From Unio delphinus (lineage: Eukaryota; Mollusca; Bivalvia; Unionida; Unionidae), in contig JAQISU010000003.1 of NCBI GenBank assembly GCA_029339505.1, positions 18,669,001 to 18,733,000 on the forward strand: DNA of 64,000 nucleotides, read 5' to 3'. The first letter of the stretch is position 1, and each line of letters starts with the position of its first letter. Below the pieces are notes generated by a model. That model ran no database searches and had not been told where the DNA came from. It worked only from the letters and a program-made list of their open reading frames with translations. Of this stretch, positions 16,371-30,745 are shown in pieces. The position numbers and the translations under genes were made by a program.

Positions 16371-19300
16371 ATACATATGTTTCCATCTTCATTAAGATGC
16401 TTATCTCAACATATCCATATACACATCGCTATAACTATCCATGTTTACTATAATACATCGAGATATTTCAATTCAAATACAATAATCTACGTTGTGGTGT
16501 TTCAATTCAGCTTGACTCACTTTTTAGGGGAAAAATCTATCTAAATATGAAAATATACGTAGACTGATTGATAGCTACATAATTCCAACTACGTGTAGAA
16601 GTCTCTATATACATATAACAAACTACATAAAGATAAATCTGACAACATGTAAGCTTTTATCTGGATACATATCTATAGACAGAAACCAAATCACATCGTG
16701 TTATATCAATCGTGATACATATATCAACGTTGAATTGGTTGAATACATATGTTTCCATCTTCATTAAGATGCCTATATCAATATATCCATCTGCACATCG
16801 CTATAACTATCCATGTTTACTAGAATACATCTAGATATTTCAATGCAAATACAATAATCTACGTTGTGGTGTTTCAATTCAGCTAGATTCAGTTTCTTGG
16901 GGAAAATTCTATCTACATATGACAATATACGTAGACTGATAGATAGCTACATAATTCCATCTACGTGAGGACGTGTCGATATCCATATAAAAAACTACCT
17001 GAAGATAAATCTGACAACATGTAAGCTTTTATCTGGATACATATCTATAGACAGAAACCAAATCACATCAGGTTATATCAATCGAGATACATATATTAAC
17101 GTTGAATTGGTTGAATACATATCTTTCCATCTTCATTAAGATGCTTATCTCAACATATCCATCTACACATCGCTATAACTAACCATGTTTACTAGAACAC
17201 ATCGAGATATTTCAATGCAAATACAATAATCTACCTTGTGGTTTTTCAATTCAGCTAGATTCACTTTCTTGTGGAAAATCTATTTACATATGACAATATA
17301 CGTCGACTGATAGATAGCTACATAATTCCAACTACGTGTAGAAGTATCTATATACATATAACAAACTACATGAAGATAAATCTGATAACATGTAAGCTTA
17401 TGTTTGGAGATATATCTGTAGATCGAAACTAAATTATATCGTGCTACATCAATAGAGATACATATATCAACGTTGAAGTGGTTGAATACATATCTTTCCA
17501 TCTTCGTTAAGATACTTATCTCAACATATTCATCTACACATCGCTATAACTATCCATGTTTACTAGAATACATCGAGATATTTCAATGCAAATACAATAA
17601 TCTACGTTGTGGTGTTATAATTCAGCTAGATTTACTGTTTTGGTGAAAAAATCTATCTACATATGACAATATACGTAGACTGATAGATAGCTACATAATT
17701 CCAACTACGTGTAGAAGTATCTATATACATATAACAAACTACATGAAGATAAAGCTGACAACATGAAAGCTTTTATCTGGATACATATCTGTAGACAAAA
17801 ACCAAATCACATCGTGTTATATCAATCGAGATACATATATTAACGTTGAATTGGTTGAATACATATCTTTCCATCTTCATTGAGATGCTTATCTCATCAT
17901 ATCCATATACACATCGCTATAACTATCCATGTTTATTAGAATACATCGGGATATTTCAATGCAAATACAATAATCTACGTTGTGGTGTTTCAATTCAGCT
18001 AGATTCACTTTCTTGGGTAAAAATCTATCTACATATGACAATATACGTAGAATGATAAATATCTACATAATTCCATCTACGTGAAGATGTGTCGATAGTC
18101 ATATAACAAACTACATGAAGATAAATCTGACAACATGTAAGCTTTTATCTGGATACATATCTATAGACAGAAACCAAATCACATCGTTTTATATCAATCC
18201 AGATACATATATCAACGTTGAAGTGGTTGAATACATGTTTCCATCTTCATTAAGATGCTTATTTCAACATATCCATCTACACATCGCTATAACTATCCAT
18301 GTTTACTAGAATACATCGACATATTTCAATGCAAATACAATAATCTACGTTGTGGTGTTTCAATTCAGCTAGATTCACTTTCTTGGGGAAAATCTATTTA
18401 CATATGACAATATACTTAGACTGATAGATAGCTACATAATTCCATCTACGTGTAGAAGTATCTATATACATATAACAAACTACATGAAGATAAATCTGAT
18501 AACATGTAAGCTTATGTTTGGAGATATATCTGTAGATCGAAACCAAATTATATCGTGCTACATCAATAGAGATACATATATCAACGTTGAAGTGGTTGAA
18601 TACATATCTTTCCATTTTTCATTAAGATACTTATCTCAACATTACCATCTACACATCCCTATAACTATCCATGTTTACTAGAATACATCGAGATATTTCA
18701 ATGCAAATACAATATAATCTCTGTTGTGGTGTTTCAATTCAGCTAGATTCACTTTCTTGGGGAAAAATCTATCTAAATATGACAATAAACGTAGACTGAT
18801 AGATAGCTACATAATTCCATCTACGTGAAGATGTGTCGATATCCATATAACAAACTACACGAAGATAAATCTGACAACATGTAAGCTTTTATCTGGATAC
18901 ATATCTATAGACAGAAACCAAATCACATCGTGTTATATCAATCGAGATACATATATCAACGTTGAAGTGGTTGAATACATATGTTTCCATCTTCATTAAG
19001 ATGCTTATCTCAACATAGCAATCTACACATCGCTATAACTATGCATGTTTACTAGAACACATCGAGATATTTCAATGCAAATACAATAATCTACGTTGTG
19101 GTGTTACAAATCACCTAGATTCACTTTCTTGGTGAAGAATCTATCTACATATGACAATATACGTAGACTGATAGATAGCTACATAATTCCAACTACGTGT
19201 AGAAGTTTCTATATCCGTGTAACAAACTACATGAAGAGAAATCTGATAACATGTAAGCTTATGTTTGGAGATATATCTGTAGACCGAAACCAAATTATAT

Positions 19301-21479
19301 CGTGCTTCATCTATCGAGATACATATATTAACGTTGAAGTGGTTGAATACATATCTTTCCATCTTCATTAAGATGCTTATCTCAACAAATCGATCTAAAC
19401 ATCGCTATAACTATCCATGTTTACTAGAATACATCGAGATATTTCAATGCAAATACAATAATCTACGTTGTGGTGTTTCAATTCAGCTAGATTCACTTTT
19501 TCAGGGAAAAATTTACATACATATGACAATATACGTAGACTGATAGATAGCTACATAATTCCATCTACGTGAAGATGAGCCTATATTCATATAACAAACT
19601 ACATGAAGATAAATCTGATAACATGTTATCTTATGTTTGGAGATATATCTGTAGATCGAAACCAAATTATATCGTGCTACATCGATCGAGATACATATAT
19701 CAACGTTGAAGTGGATGAATACATATCTTTCCACCTTCATTAAGATGCTTATTACAACATATCCATCTTCACATCGCTATAACGATCCATGTTTACTAGA
19801 ATACATCGAGATATTTCAATGCAGATACAATAATCTATGTTGTGGTGTTTCAATTCAGCTAGATTCACTTTCTTTGGGAAAAATCTATCTAAATATGACA
19901 ATATACGTAGACTGATAGATAGCTACATAATTCCATCTACGTGAAGATGTGTCGATATCCATATAACAAACTACATGAAGATAAATCTGACAACATGCAA
20001 GCTTTTATCTGGATACATATCTATAGACAGAAACCAAATCACATCGTGTTATATGAATTGAGATACATATATCATCGTTGAAGTGGTTGAATACATATGT
20101 TTCCATCTTCATTAAGATGCTTATCTCAACATAGCAATCTACAGAGTGCTATCACTATGCATGTTTACTAGAATACATCGAGATATTTCAATGCAAATAC
20201 AATAATCTACGTTGTGGTGTTTCAATTCAGCTAGATTCACATTCTTAGGGAAAAAATTATATACATATGACAATATACGTAAACTGATAGATAGCTACAT
20301 AATTCCATCTACGTGAAGATGTGTCAATATCCATTTAACAAACTACATGAAGATAAATCTGACAACATGCAAGCTTTTATCTGGATACATATCTATAGAC
20401 AGAAACCAAATCACATCGTGTTAGATGAATCGACATACATATATCAACGTTGCATTGGTGTTTCAATTCATCTAGATTCACTTTCTTAGGGAAAAATCTA
20501 TCTACATATGACAATATACGTAGAGTGATAGATAGCTACATAATTCTATCTACGCGAAGATGTGTCGATATCCATATAACAAACTACATGAAGATAAAAC
20601 TGACAACATGTAAGCTTTTATCTGGATACATATCTATAGACAGAAACCAAATCACATCGTGTTATATCAATCGAGATACATATATCAACGTTAAAGTAGT
20701 TAAATACATATGTTTCCATCTTCATTAAGATGCTTATCTCAACAAATCTATCTACACATCGCTATAACTATCCATGTTTACTAGAATACATTGAGATATT
20801 TCAATGCAAATACAATAATCTACGTTGTGGTGTTTCAATTCAGCTAGATTCACTTTCTTTTTGGAAAAATCTATCTACATATGACAATATACGTAGACTG
20901 ATAGATATCTACATAATTCCATCTAAGTGAAGATGTGTCGATAGTCATATAAGAAACTACATGAAGATAAATCTGACAACATGTAAGCTTTTATCTGGAT
21001 ACATATCTATAGACAGAAACCAAATCACATTGTGTTATATCAATCCAGATACATATATCAACGTTGAAGTGGTTGAATACATATGTTTCCATCTTCATTA
21101 AGATGCTTTTCTCAACATATCCATCTACACATCGCTATAACTATCCATATTTACTAGAATACATCGAGATATTTCAATGCATATACAATAACCTATGTTG
21201 TGGTGTTTCAATTCAGCTAGATTCACTTTCTTGGGGAAAAATCTATCTAAATATGACAATATACGTAGACTGATAGATAGATACATAACTCCAACTACGT
21301 GTAGAAGTGTCTATATACATAGAACAAACTACATGAAGATAAATCTGATAACATGTAAGCTTATGTTTGGAGATATATCTGTAGACCGAAACCAAATTAT
21401 ATCGTGCTACATCAATAGAGATACATATATCAACGTTGAAGAGGTTGAATACATATCTTTCCATCTTCATTAAGATGCT

Positions 21480-23520
21480 TATCTCAACATATCCATCTAC
21501 TCATCGCTATAACTATCCATGTTTACTAGAATATATCTAGATATTTCAATGCAAATACAATAATCTACGTTGTGGTGTTTCAATTCACCTAGATTCACTG
21601 TCTTGGGGAAAAATTTATCTACATATGACAATATACGTAGACTGATAGAGAGCTACATAATTCCAACTACGTGTAGAAGTATCTATTTATATATATAACA
21701 AACTACATGAAGATAAATCTGACAACATGTAAACTTTTATCTGGATACATATCTATAGAAAGAAACTAAATCACATCGTGTTATATCAATCAAGATACAT
21801 ATATTAACGTTGAAGTGGTTGAAAAGATATCTTTCCATCTTCATTAAGATGCTTATCTCATCATATCCATAAACACATCGCTATAACTATCCATGTTTAC
21901 TAGAATACATCGAGATATTTCAATGCAAATACAATAATCTACGTTGTGGTGTTTCAATTCAGCTAGATTCACTTTCTTGGGTAAAAATTTATCTACATAT
22001 GACAATATACGTAGACTGATAGATATCTACATAATTCAATCTACGTGAAGATGTGACTATAGTCATATAACAAACTACATGAAGATAAATCTGACAACAT
22101 GTAATCTTTTATCTGGATACATATCTATAGACAGAAACCAAATCACATCGCGTTATATCAATCGAGATACATATATTAGCGTTGAAGTGGTTGAATACAT
22201 ATCTTTCCATATTCATTAAGATGCTTATCTCAACATATCCATCTACACATCGCTATAACTAACCATGTTTACTAGAATACATCGAGATATTTCAATGCAA
22301 AAAAAATAATCTACGTTGTGGTGTTTCAATTCAGTTAGATTCACTTTCTTGGTGAAAATCTATTTTCATATGACAATATACGTCGACTGATAGATAGCTA
22401 CATAATTCCAACTACGTGTAGAAGTATCTTTATACATATAACAAACTACATGAAGATAAATCTGATAACATGTAAGCTTATGTTTGGAGATATATCTGTA
22501 GATCGAAACCAAATTATATCGTGCTACATCAATAGAGATACATATATCAACGTTGAGGTGGATGAATACATATCTTTCCATCTTCATTAGGATACTTATC
22601 TCAAAATATCCATCTACACATCGCTATAACTATCCATGTTTACTAGAATACATCTAGATATTTCAATTCAGATACAATAATCTACGTTGTGGTGTTTCAA
22701 TTCATCTAGATTCACTTTCTTGAGAAAATTCTATCTACATATGACAATATACGTAGACTGATAGATATCTACATAATTCCATCTACGTGAAGATGTGTCG
22801 ATAGTCATATAACAAACTACATGAAGATAAATCTGACAACATGTAATCTTTTATCTGGATATATATCTATAGACAGAAACCAAATCACATCGTGTTATAT
22901 CAATCGAGATACATATATCAACGTTGAAGTGGTTGATTACATATCTTTCCATCTTCATTAAGATGCATATCTCAACATATCCATCTACACATCGATATAA
23001 CTATCGATTTTTACAAGAATACATCGAGATATTTCAATGCAAATACAATAATCTACGTTGTGGTGTTTCAATTCAGCTAGATTCACTTTCTTGGGGAAAA
23101 ATCTATTTACATATGACAATATACGTAGACTGATAGATAGCTACATAATTCCATCTACGTGTAGAAGTATCTATATACATATAACAAACTACATGAAGAT
23201 AAATCAGATAACATGTAATCTTATGTTTGGAGATATATCTTTAGATCGAAAACAAATTATATCGTGCTACATCAATAGGGATACATATATCAACGTTGAA
23301 GTGGTTGAATACATATCTTTCCATCTTCATTAAGATGCTTATCTCAACATATCCATCTAAACATCGCTATAACTATCCATGTTTACTATAATACATCGAG
23401 ATATTTCAATTCAAATACAAAAATCTACGTTGTGGTGTTTCAATTCAGCTAGATTCACTTTCTTTGGGAAACATCTATCTACATATGACAATATACGTAG
23501 ACTGATAGATAGCTACATAA
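21480..23520 (+). repeat. Distant duplicate of the 0.5-2.5 kb part of satellite A
   Basis: Variant-rich monomers at about 481-2530 reappear here at an offset of about 20,990 bp. Shared private variants include CTATTTATATATATAAC (near 690 and 21,690), the words around 1371 and 22,366, and those at 1935 and 22,924. Shared rare variants over several consecutive monomers indicate one block duplication and not independent mutation. Confidence 0.75.
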
Positions 23521-24496
23521 TTCCATCTACGTGAAGATGAGCCTATATACATATAACAAACTACATGAAGATAAATCTGATAACATGTTATCTTATGTTT
23601 GGAGATATATCTTTAAACCGAAAACAAATTATATCGTGCTACATCAATCGAGATATATATATCAACGTTGAAGTGGATGAATACATATCTTTCCATCTTC
23701 ATTCAGATGCTTTTCTCAACATATCCATCTACACATCGCTATAACGATCCATGTTTACTAGAATACATCTAGATATTTCAATGCAGATACAATAATCTAC
23801 GTTGTGGTGTTTCAATTCGGCTAGATTCACTTTCTTGGGGAAAAATCTATCTACATATGACAATATACGTAGACTGATAGATACCTACATAATTCCATCT
23901 ACGTGAGGATGTGTCGATATCCATTTAACAAACTACATGAAGATAAATCTGACAACATGTAAGCTTTTATCTGGATACATATCTAAAGACAAAAACCAAA
24001 TCACATCGTGTTATATCAATCGAGATACATATATCAACGTTGAAGTGGTTGAATACATATGTTTCCATCTTCACTAAGATGCTTATCTCAACATATCCAT
24101 CTACACATCGTTATAACTATCCATGTTTACTAGAATACATCGAGATATTTCAATGCAAATACAATAATCTACGTTGTGGTGTTTCAATTCAGCTAGATTC
24201 ACTTTCTTGGGGAAACATCTATCTACATATGACAATATACGTAGACTGATAGATAGCTACATAATTTCAACTACGTGTAGAAGTATCTATATACATATAA
24301 CAAACTACATGAAGATAAATCTGAAAACATGTAAGCTTATGTTTGGAGATATATCTGTAGATCGAAACCAAATTATATCGTGCTACATCAATCGAGATAC
24401 ATATATCAACGTTGAAGTGGTTGAATACATATGTTTCCATCTTCATTAAGATGCTTATCTCAGCATATCCATCTACTCATCGCTATAACTATCCAT

Positions 24497-27400
24497 GAAA
24501 TACTTAGATAAATATCACTCTGTGCAGACTGTCATATGGAGATGCAATATTCAGGTAAAGAGTGAATCTAACTGAATTGAAACACATCGACATTGATAGT
24601 CTATTTGGATTGAAATATCTCGATGTATATTGGTAAATTCGGATAGCTATAGCAATATGTAGATGGATATATGTTGAGGGATGGATCTTAACGAAGTTGG
24701 AAAAGTCTGGTTTCAAACATCTCACCTTTGATAGATAAATCTCGATTTACATAGCACTAGGTGATGAGCTCTCTGTCTATAAATACTTCTCCAGTCATGA
24801 GCTTACAAGTTGTGAGTTTTATCTTGATGTAGTTTGTCATATGTATATCAATACATCTTCACGTAGATGTTATTATGTAGAGATCTATCAGTGTACACAG
24901 ACTGTCATAAGTAGATAAATGTTTCTCCAAGCAAGTGATTCTAGCTTATTTGAAACAGCACAAAGTAGAAGAATGTACTTGGATTGAAATATCTCGATGT
25001 ATTCTTGTAAGTTTCGATACTTACAGATATTTGTTGAAGGATATATGTTGAGATAAGCATCTTAACGAAGTTGGAAACATCTGTATTCAACCACCAGAAC
25101 GTTGATATATGTATCTCGATTGATATAGCACGATGTGATTTGGTTTCTATATATGTATCTCGATTGATATAGCACGATGTGATTCGGTTTCTATCTATAG
25201 ATATGTCTCCAGACATAAGCTTATATGTTGTCAGATTTATCTTCATGTAGTTTGTTATATTTATACAGATACGTCTACACGTAGATGGAAATACTTAGAT
25301 AAATATCACTCTGTGTAGACTGTCATATGGAGATGTAATATTCAGGTAAAGAGTGAATCTAGCAGAATTTGAAAACATCGACATTGATAGTGTATTTGGT
25401 TTGAAATATCTCGATGTATATTGGTAAGTGCTGATAGTTATAGCCATGTGTAGATGGATATATGTTGAGGAATGCATCTTAAAAATGCTGATAGTTATAG
25501 CCATGTGTAGATGGATATATGTTGAGGAATGCATCTTAACAAAGTTGGAAAAGTCTGGTTTCAAACATCTCACCTTCGATAGATGAATCTCGATTGACTT
25601 AGCACTACGTGATTTGCTCTCTTTCTATAAATATGTCTCCAGTCATAAGCTTACATGTTGTGAGTCTTATCTTGATGTAGTTTGTCATATGTATAGCGAT
25701 ACATCTTCACGTAGATGTTATTATGTAGAGATCTTTCAGTGTACATAGACTGTCATAAATAGATAAATGTTTCTCCAAGCAAGTGATTCTAGCTTATTTG
25801 AAACAGCACAAAGTAGAAGAATGTACTTGGATTGAAATATCTCGATGTATTCTTGTAAATATCGATTGTTACAGATATTTGCTGATGGATATATGTTGAG
25901 ATTAGCATCTTAACGAAGTTGGAAACATCTGTATTCAACCATCACAACGTTGATATATGTATCTAGATTGATATAGCACGATGTGATTTGGTTTCTGTTT
26001 ATAGATATGTCTCCAGGCATAAGCTTACATGTTGTCAGATTTATCTTCATGTAGTTTGTTATATTTATACAGATACGACTAAACGTAGATTGAAATACTT
26101 AGATAAATATCACTCTGTGTAGACTGTCATATGGAGATGCAATATTCAGGTAAAGAGTGAATCTAGCTGAATTGAAACACATCGAAATTGATAGTGTATT
26201 TGGATTGAAATATCTCTATGTATATTGGTAATTTCTGATAGTTATTGGAATTTGTAGATGGATGTATGTTGAGGGATGGATCTTAACGAAGTTGGAATAG
26301 TCTGGTTTCAAACATCTCAACTTTGATAGATGAATGTCGATTGACATAGCACTACGTGATTTGCTCTCTTTCTATAAATATGTCTCCAGTCATAAGCTTA
26401 CATGTTGTGAGTCTTATCTTAATGTAGTTTGTCATATGTATATCGATACATCTTCACGTAGATGTTATTATGTAGAGATTTATCAGTGTACATAGACTGT
26501 CATAAGTAGATAAATGTTTCTCCAAGCAAGTGATTCTAGCTTATTTGAAACAGCACAAAGTAGAAGAATATACTTGGATTAAAATATCTCGATGTATTCT
26601 TTTAAATACCGATTATTATTGATATGTGTTGATGGATATATCTTGAGATAAGCATCTTAACGATGTTGGAAACATTTGTATTGAACCACCGCAACAGTGA
26701 TATATGTATCTCGATTGATATAGCACGATGAGATTTGCTATCAGTCTATAGATATGTCTCCAGACATATGATTACATGTGGTCAGATTTATCTTCATGTA
26801 GTTTGTTATATTTATACAGATACGACTATACGTAGAGGAAAATACTTAGATAAATATCACTCTGAGTAGACTGTCATATGTAGAAGTAATATTCAGGTAA
26901 AGAGTGAATCTATCTGAATTTAAAACCATCGACATTGATAGTGTATTTGGATTGAAATATCTCGATGTATATTGGTAAATGCTGATAGTTATAGTCATGT
27001 GTTGATGGATATATGTTGAGGGATGGATCTTAACGAAGTTGGAATAGTCTGGTTTCAAACATCTCAACTTTGGTAGATGAATCTCGATTGACATAGCACT
27101 ACGTGATTTGCTCTCTGTCTTTGGATTTGTCTCCAGACATAAGCTTAAATGTTGTGAGAGTTATCTTGATGTAGTTTGCCATATGTATATCGATACATCT
27201 TCACGTAGATGGCATTATGTAGAGATCTATCAGTGTACGTAGAATGTGAAAAGTAGATATATGTTTCTCCAAGCAAGTGATTCTAGCTTATTTGAAACAT
27301 CACAACGTAGAATAATGTACTTGGATTGAAATACCTCTATGTATTCTTGTAAATATCGATAGTTATAGATATGTGTTCATTGATATATGTTGAGATAAGC

Positions 27401-27702
27401 ATCTTAACGAAGTTTCAAATATCTGTATTGAACCACCGCAACGGTGATATATGTATCTCGATTGATATAGCACGATGTGATTTGGTTTCTGTCTATAGAT
27501 ATGTCTCCAGGCATAAGCTTTCATGTTGTCAGTTTTAATTTTATGTATTTTTTTATATGTAAAGAGATACATCTATTCGTAGATGGAAATAGTTAGATAT
27601 ATTTTACCCTGTGTAGACTGTGTAGACTGTCATATGTAGATGTATTAATCAGGTAAAGAGTCAATCTAGCAGAATTGAAAAACTTTGACATTGATAGTGT
27701 AT
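24497..27702 (-). repeat. Satellite B array, inverted, ~740-bp dimers
   Basis: At 24,496/24,497 the text switches from satellite A in + orientation to a related sequence in reverse orientation. Landmarks (as read on +) are CTTAACGAAGTTGGAA, TTGGATTGAAATATCTCGATG and CTCCAGACATAAGCTTACATG. Two alternating monomer types of about 370 bp make a dimer: one contains AGAGTGAATCTAGCTGAATT, the other CTCCAAGCAAGTGATTCTAG. Local tandem duplications of about 55 bp are visible near 25,133-25,190 and 25,447-25,540. The last monomer is cut by the virus-like element at 27,702. Confidence 0.9.
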
Positions 27703-30700
27703 GTGATTATCCACTATCCAAACATTTGTATCCGATATAGTCAATCCCTGTGAAGAATGTTTCGTCGCTGCGTATCCTAGCGTCCATGGGGATTTATTAG
27801 CACGCAATGCATCTTCGACGACGCTGATATCAACCAGCACAATATCATTTAGCACTAAATTCTGTCTTTGAAATCCTCCTGGAATATCAACTTCAATATT
27901 CTGCTTTCGTGTATCCGATGGCCTATAACATAACGGTACTGGAAGTGTTGTAAATTTTTCTTTATGCGTTTCAAATAACTTCATCTGAAGTGTGTCTCTG
28001 ACTATTTTTCTACTTGCAATTATCAAATCATTTGGTCTCCACGCTTTCCAGAAATCATTCATTGGAGTTTCTGAAATTATTTCTCTCGCAATTTCACACT
28101 GGATTCTATCCGGTTGTAATCTAATTAGTGCTTTGAATTCTCGTATTTGTTCATCTAGTGATCTATAATCAGTGTTAATTTCTTCATAATAGTCTACAAA
28201 ACCCTTAAGCCATTCATGTGGGGATGCACCGACAAATAGTGATGGTTGGCCGTGATCACCGCACATGACGACTTTTGCATTTTTCAATAACAACCACTCG
28301 AGAAATGTTTGTAATACATCTAATGACACTGTGTCTATTTCATCCCAAATGATGATTTCAGGAATAAATTTCTCTCCCATACGCTCAGTAGTCCACTTAC
28401 CTCCTTTCCATCGAAAGAAACTGTGATAAGTACAGGCATTTACCCCTCGCTGTATCATCTCTCTTGCAAGTCTGTGAGTTGGTGTTAGCACAATCATGTT
28501 TGGATTTTTCCCACGGAATAATTTAATTGCACGAGTTGTTTTTCCTGACCCGCCACAGCCGTTTAAATAAACTGTTTTATATATACAGATTGGATCAGAA
28601 CACGGTGGTGCATTAGAAAATTCTGACCACTGATTGCTTTTTAAATAATTTTTTTTAATTGTAACATCTGCTGATTGAATATAATCATGAAGCATTTCCC
28701 GCTTAATTCTCCATGACCCCAATTCTACGACTCTAACTGCGGTGTTAGGAAATTTATTTATCATTGAAAATAAATTGATAGAAGCATAACCGAGCATAGA
28801 AGCTCTCAAATGTGTATACTGCGGATTGTATCCATCGTTGTAGGTAACAATTGTACCCAATTTGGTTCCATGGGACAGAAATGCGTCTTTACGATTGACA
28901 TATATGCCTTTATTTGTTAGATCCGCGATTACAAAATCGTATTCAGCGTTGTCTATAATCAACCGTGAAGAATATCTTGCATTGTCGTATTTGCCACCCT
29001 GAGTAAATTTACCGATTATTCTTCGTCCAAGATCCTTTGCTTCGTTGTTTCTGATTTCAAATAACTGTTTGGACCAATTTACAATTTCTTCTTCGTTGAA
29101 ATTTGGAAACAGTTTTCGCTGTTCGGTAATTATTTTTTCTATATCAGGTTGTGGTAACCAGACTGATTTCTGTGCTCGATAGGATATAATCGCTTCACTG
29201 ACAATTAACGATTGTAGCATTCCACAATCAATCATATATCTCAATAGCGTACTTGGCATCCAGTGTTTTTCAGACATGTGTTTACCAATCCAAAGATAAC
29301 TACACGGATGAAGTCCTGTAGCCAATTCAAAAGATACTACACGAGCGAATCCGGTTAAATCAAAATCAGGCAGTGGTCCATTAATCGCAACACGAGCCAT
29401 TTCGTGTGTGGGGTGTCCAAATCGTTTGAAGTATTCGCTACATTCTCCATACCCGAGAAAACTCCCTGGATAACACGTAATCATATCAACGGAAATAACG
29501 GTTTCAGTGTCATATTTTGTATTCCATAATCCACCATGATTGTATTCAAGACAGCTCAATCTGACATCTGATAGAAACTCACTTCGCGTTGGGTTCCACG
29601 CGTTCTTCTTCCTAGCAAAATGTGCTGCAGCCAAGGGAAGTGTAAAACAGTTTGTTAGTAATTGATCTTCAATTTCCCCCAGAGAACTCTCTGGGGAAAA
29701 CTCACTAGCTATTTATTTCATTTGATAATGCAGCTCTTCAGTACGGTACAATTCTCCGTTGGGTCTTACAAACTGATCGAATCCACATTCATCGTCTGCA
29801 GCACTGTGAAATAGCCACATCGACACAGGATCCTTTTTACTCAAATTGTAAATAGCATCAAATAATTTCTGCTCGGAAAAACACTCTCCGGTCTGGGATA
29901 GATATTTTACAGTTCTATCCCGTGGGAATATTGTTACTGCAGATGACCACGCGTGTTCGTTATGATCAATAATTTGTATTGGAGTTCCTTGTGATTTATA
30001 TTTCGATTCGTATAATACTTCTACGGTTATTGTCGTTACTGATATTGGAAAACTTAATGATTTTTCTAATTTAGCTATATCCTGAGTTGTTGCCCCATGC
30101 TGTTTCACGGTTAATTCCCATTCGGTTATTTTTTTTGTCTTAGATCAGTTAATTTATTCCCCCGGAATGCATTTGTAAAGTGTTCTATTATTCGTTCTGC
30201 TACACTATTGAGTGGCAATGACGAATATTTCATGGGTGCTAGTTTTGCAATATCAGGTTCGTCATTTAACGGATATATCCCGTAAACAACTGCTGTTACA
30301 GGATAAGATCTCTCGTAGTATGGTTTGTCAATTCCAGTCAAAATTCCTGGTTTGGAATCTTGATTCACAGTGATAGTTTTTTATCCTTGAGAATTGGTTC
30401 GTATTTAGCACGAATAATCCAATTTCCAGTGTCTTCACGGATAATGAATTTCAATCTAAAAAAATATCTTTTCCGCGTAAGATGTGACATTATCACTGCT
30501 GCTTTTTCATCATTCATGGTAGCATCGATATTGGGTAAAATTCGAAATTTTGACCAACAATGAGATGCTCCATCACGCTTGAATTCATTAAAACAATCTA
30601 TGATTTTACTAATCATGGTTCTATCAAGAATTTTGTTCTTTGGTGTATCAGAAACTCTATCAAGATTGAATTTAACATTTTTTCAAGGCGTAATTTTCGA

Positions 30701-30721
30701 TAATCTCACAAACTCATTCAT
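27661..30721 (-). pseudogene. Broken family-B DNA polymerase-like / SF1 helicase fusion
   Basis: This is the replication gene, about 1,020 codons from an ATG at 30,721-30,719. The longest open part (27,661-29,634, 657 codons) holds, in order, a polymerase motif A-like VDMITCYP (residues 49-56), a segment resembling the palm core (about 200-315), and an SF1 helicase: Walker A GCGGSGKT (359-366), Walker B IIIWDE (427-432), motif III GDHGQ (459-463), motif VI GYAATKHSSQG (620-630). A canonical polymerase motif C (YxDTDS) is not visible; ELGSW stands near the expected place. Breaks: in-frame TGA at 30,683-30,685, frame changes near 30,365 and in the A-run near 30,130, and in-frame TAA at 29,713. 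The frame is open across the 29,713 stop, so the upstream part belongs to the same gene. The last ~13 codons are satellite DNA. Polymerase assignment is moderate, helicase strong. Confidence 0.75.
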
Positions 30722-30745
30722 ACTATAATTAAAACAAGCATTTAA
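30722..30745. promoter_or_regulatory. Divergent intergenic gap, replication vs. accessory genes
   Basis: Only 24 bp separate the leftward polymerase-helicase ATG from the rightward zinc-protein ATG. The gap is AT-rich (ACTATAATTAAAACAAGCAT lies within it). Any promoter for either gene must be inside this gap or inside the opposite gene. No clear TATA box can be assigned. Confidence 0.35.

Larger units (their letters stand above)
1..24496 (+). repeat. Satellite A array, ~372-bp monomer
   Basis: Tandem monomers of about 372 bp run head to tail for the whole interval, about 66 units. The period is read from recurring words, for example the block at 5087 recurs at 5459 and 5831. Each unit carries the landmarks CTACATGAAGATAAATCTGA, an AAGCTT (HindIII) site in most copies, CATCTTCATTAAGATGC and TTTCAATTCAGCTAGATTCA. 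Variation between monomers is mostly point changes. Short frames of 65-110 codons open on both strands because the monomer length is divisible by three (372 = 3x124). They recur with each monomer and have no independent coding support. Non-coding satellite DNA is the best reading; centromeric or pericentromeric location is an inference only. Confidence 0.95.

Noticed and set aside
821..24449. Dozens of 65-108-codon open frames on both strands, many nearly identical
   Set aside because: They recur once per 372-bp monomer, on both strands, and differ by satellite point changes. The monomer length is a multiple of three, which keeps frames open. They are not genes.
24504..27572. Open frames in satellite B, such as those with RCLKPD-SNFVK
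   Set aside because: Translations of the inverted satellite; the same frames recur in 40,733-46,000.
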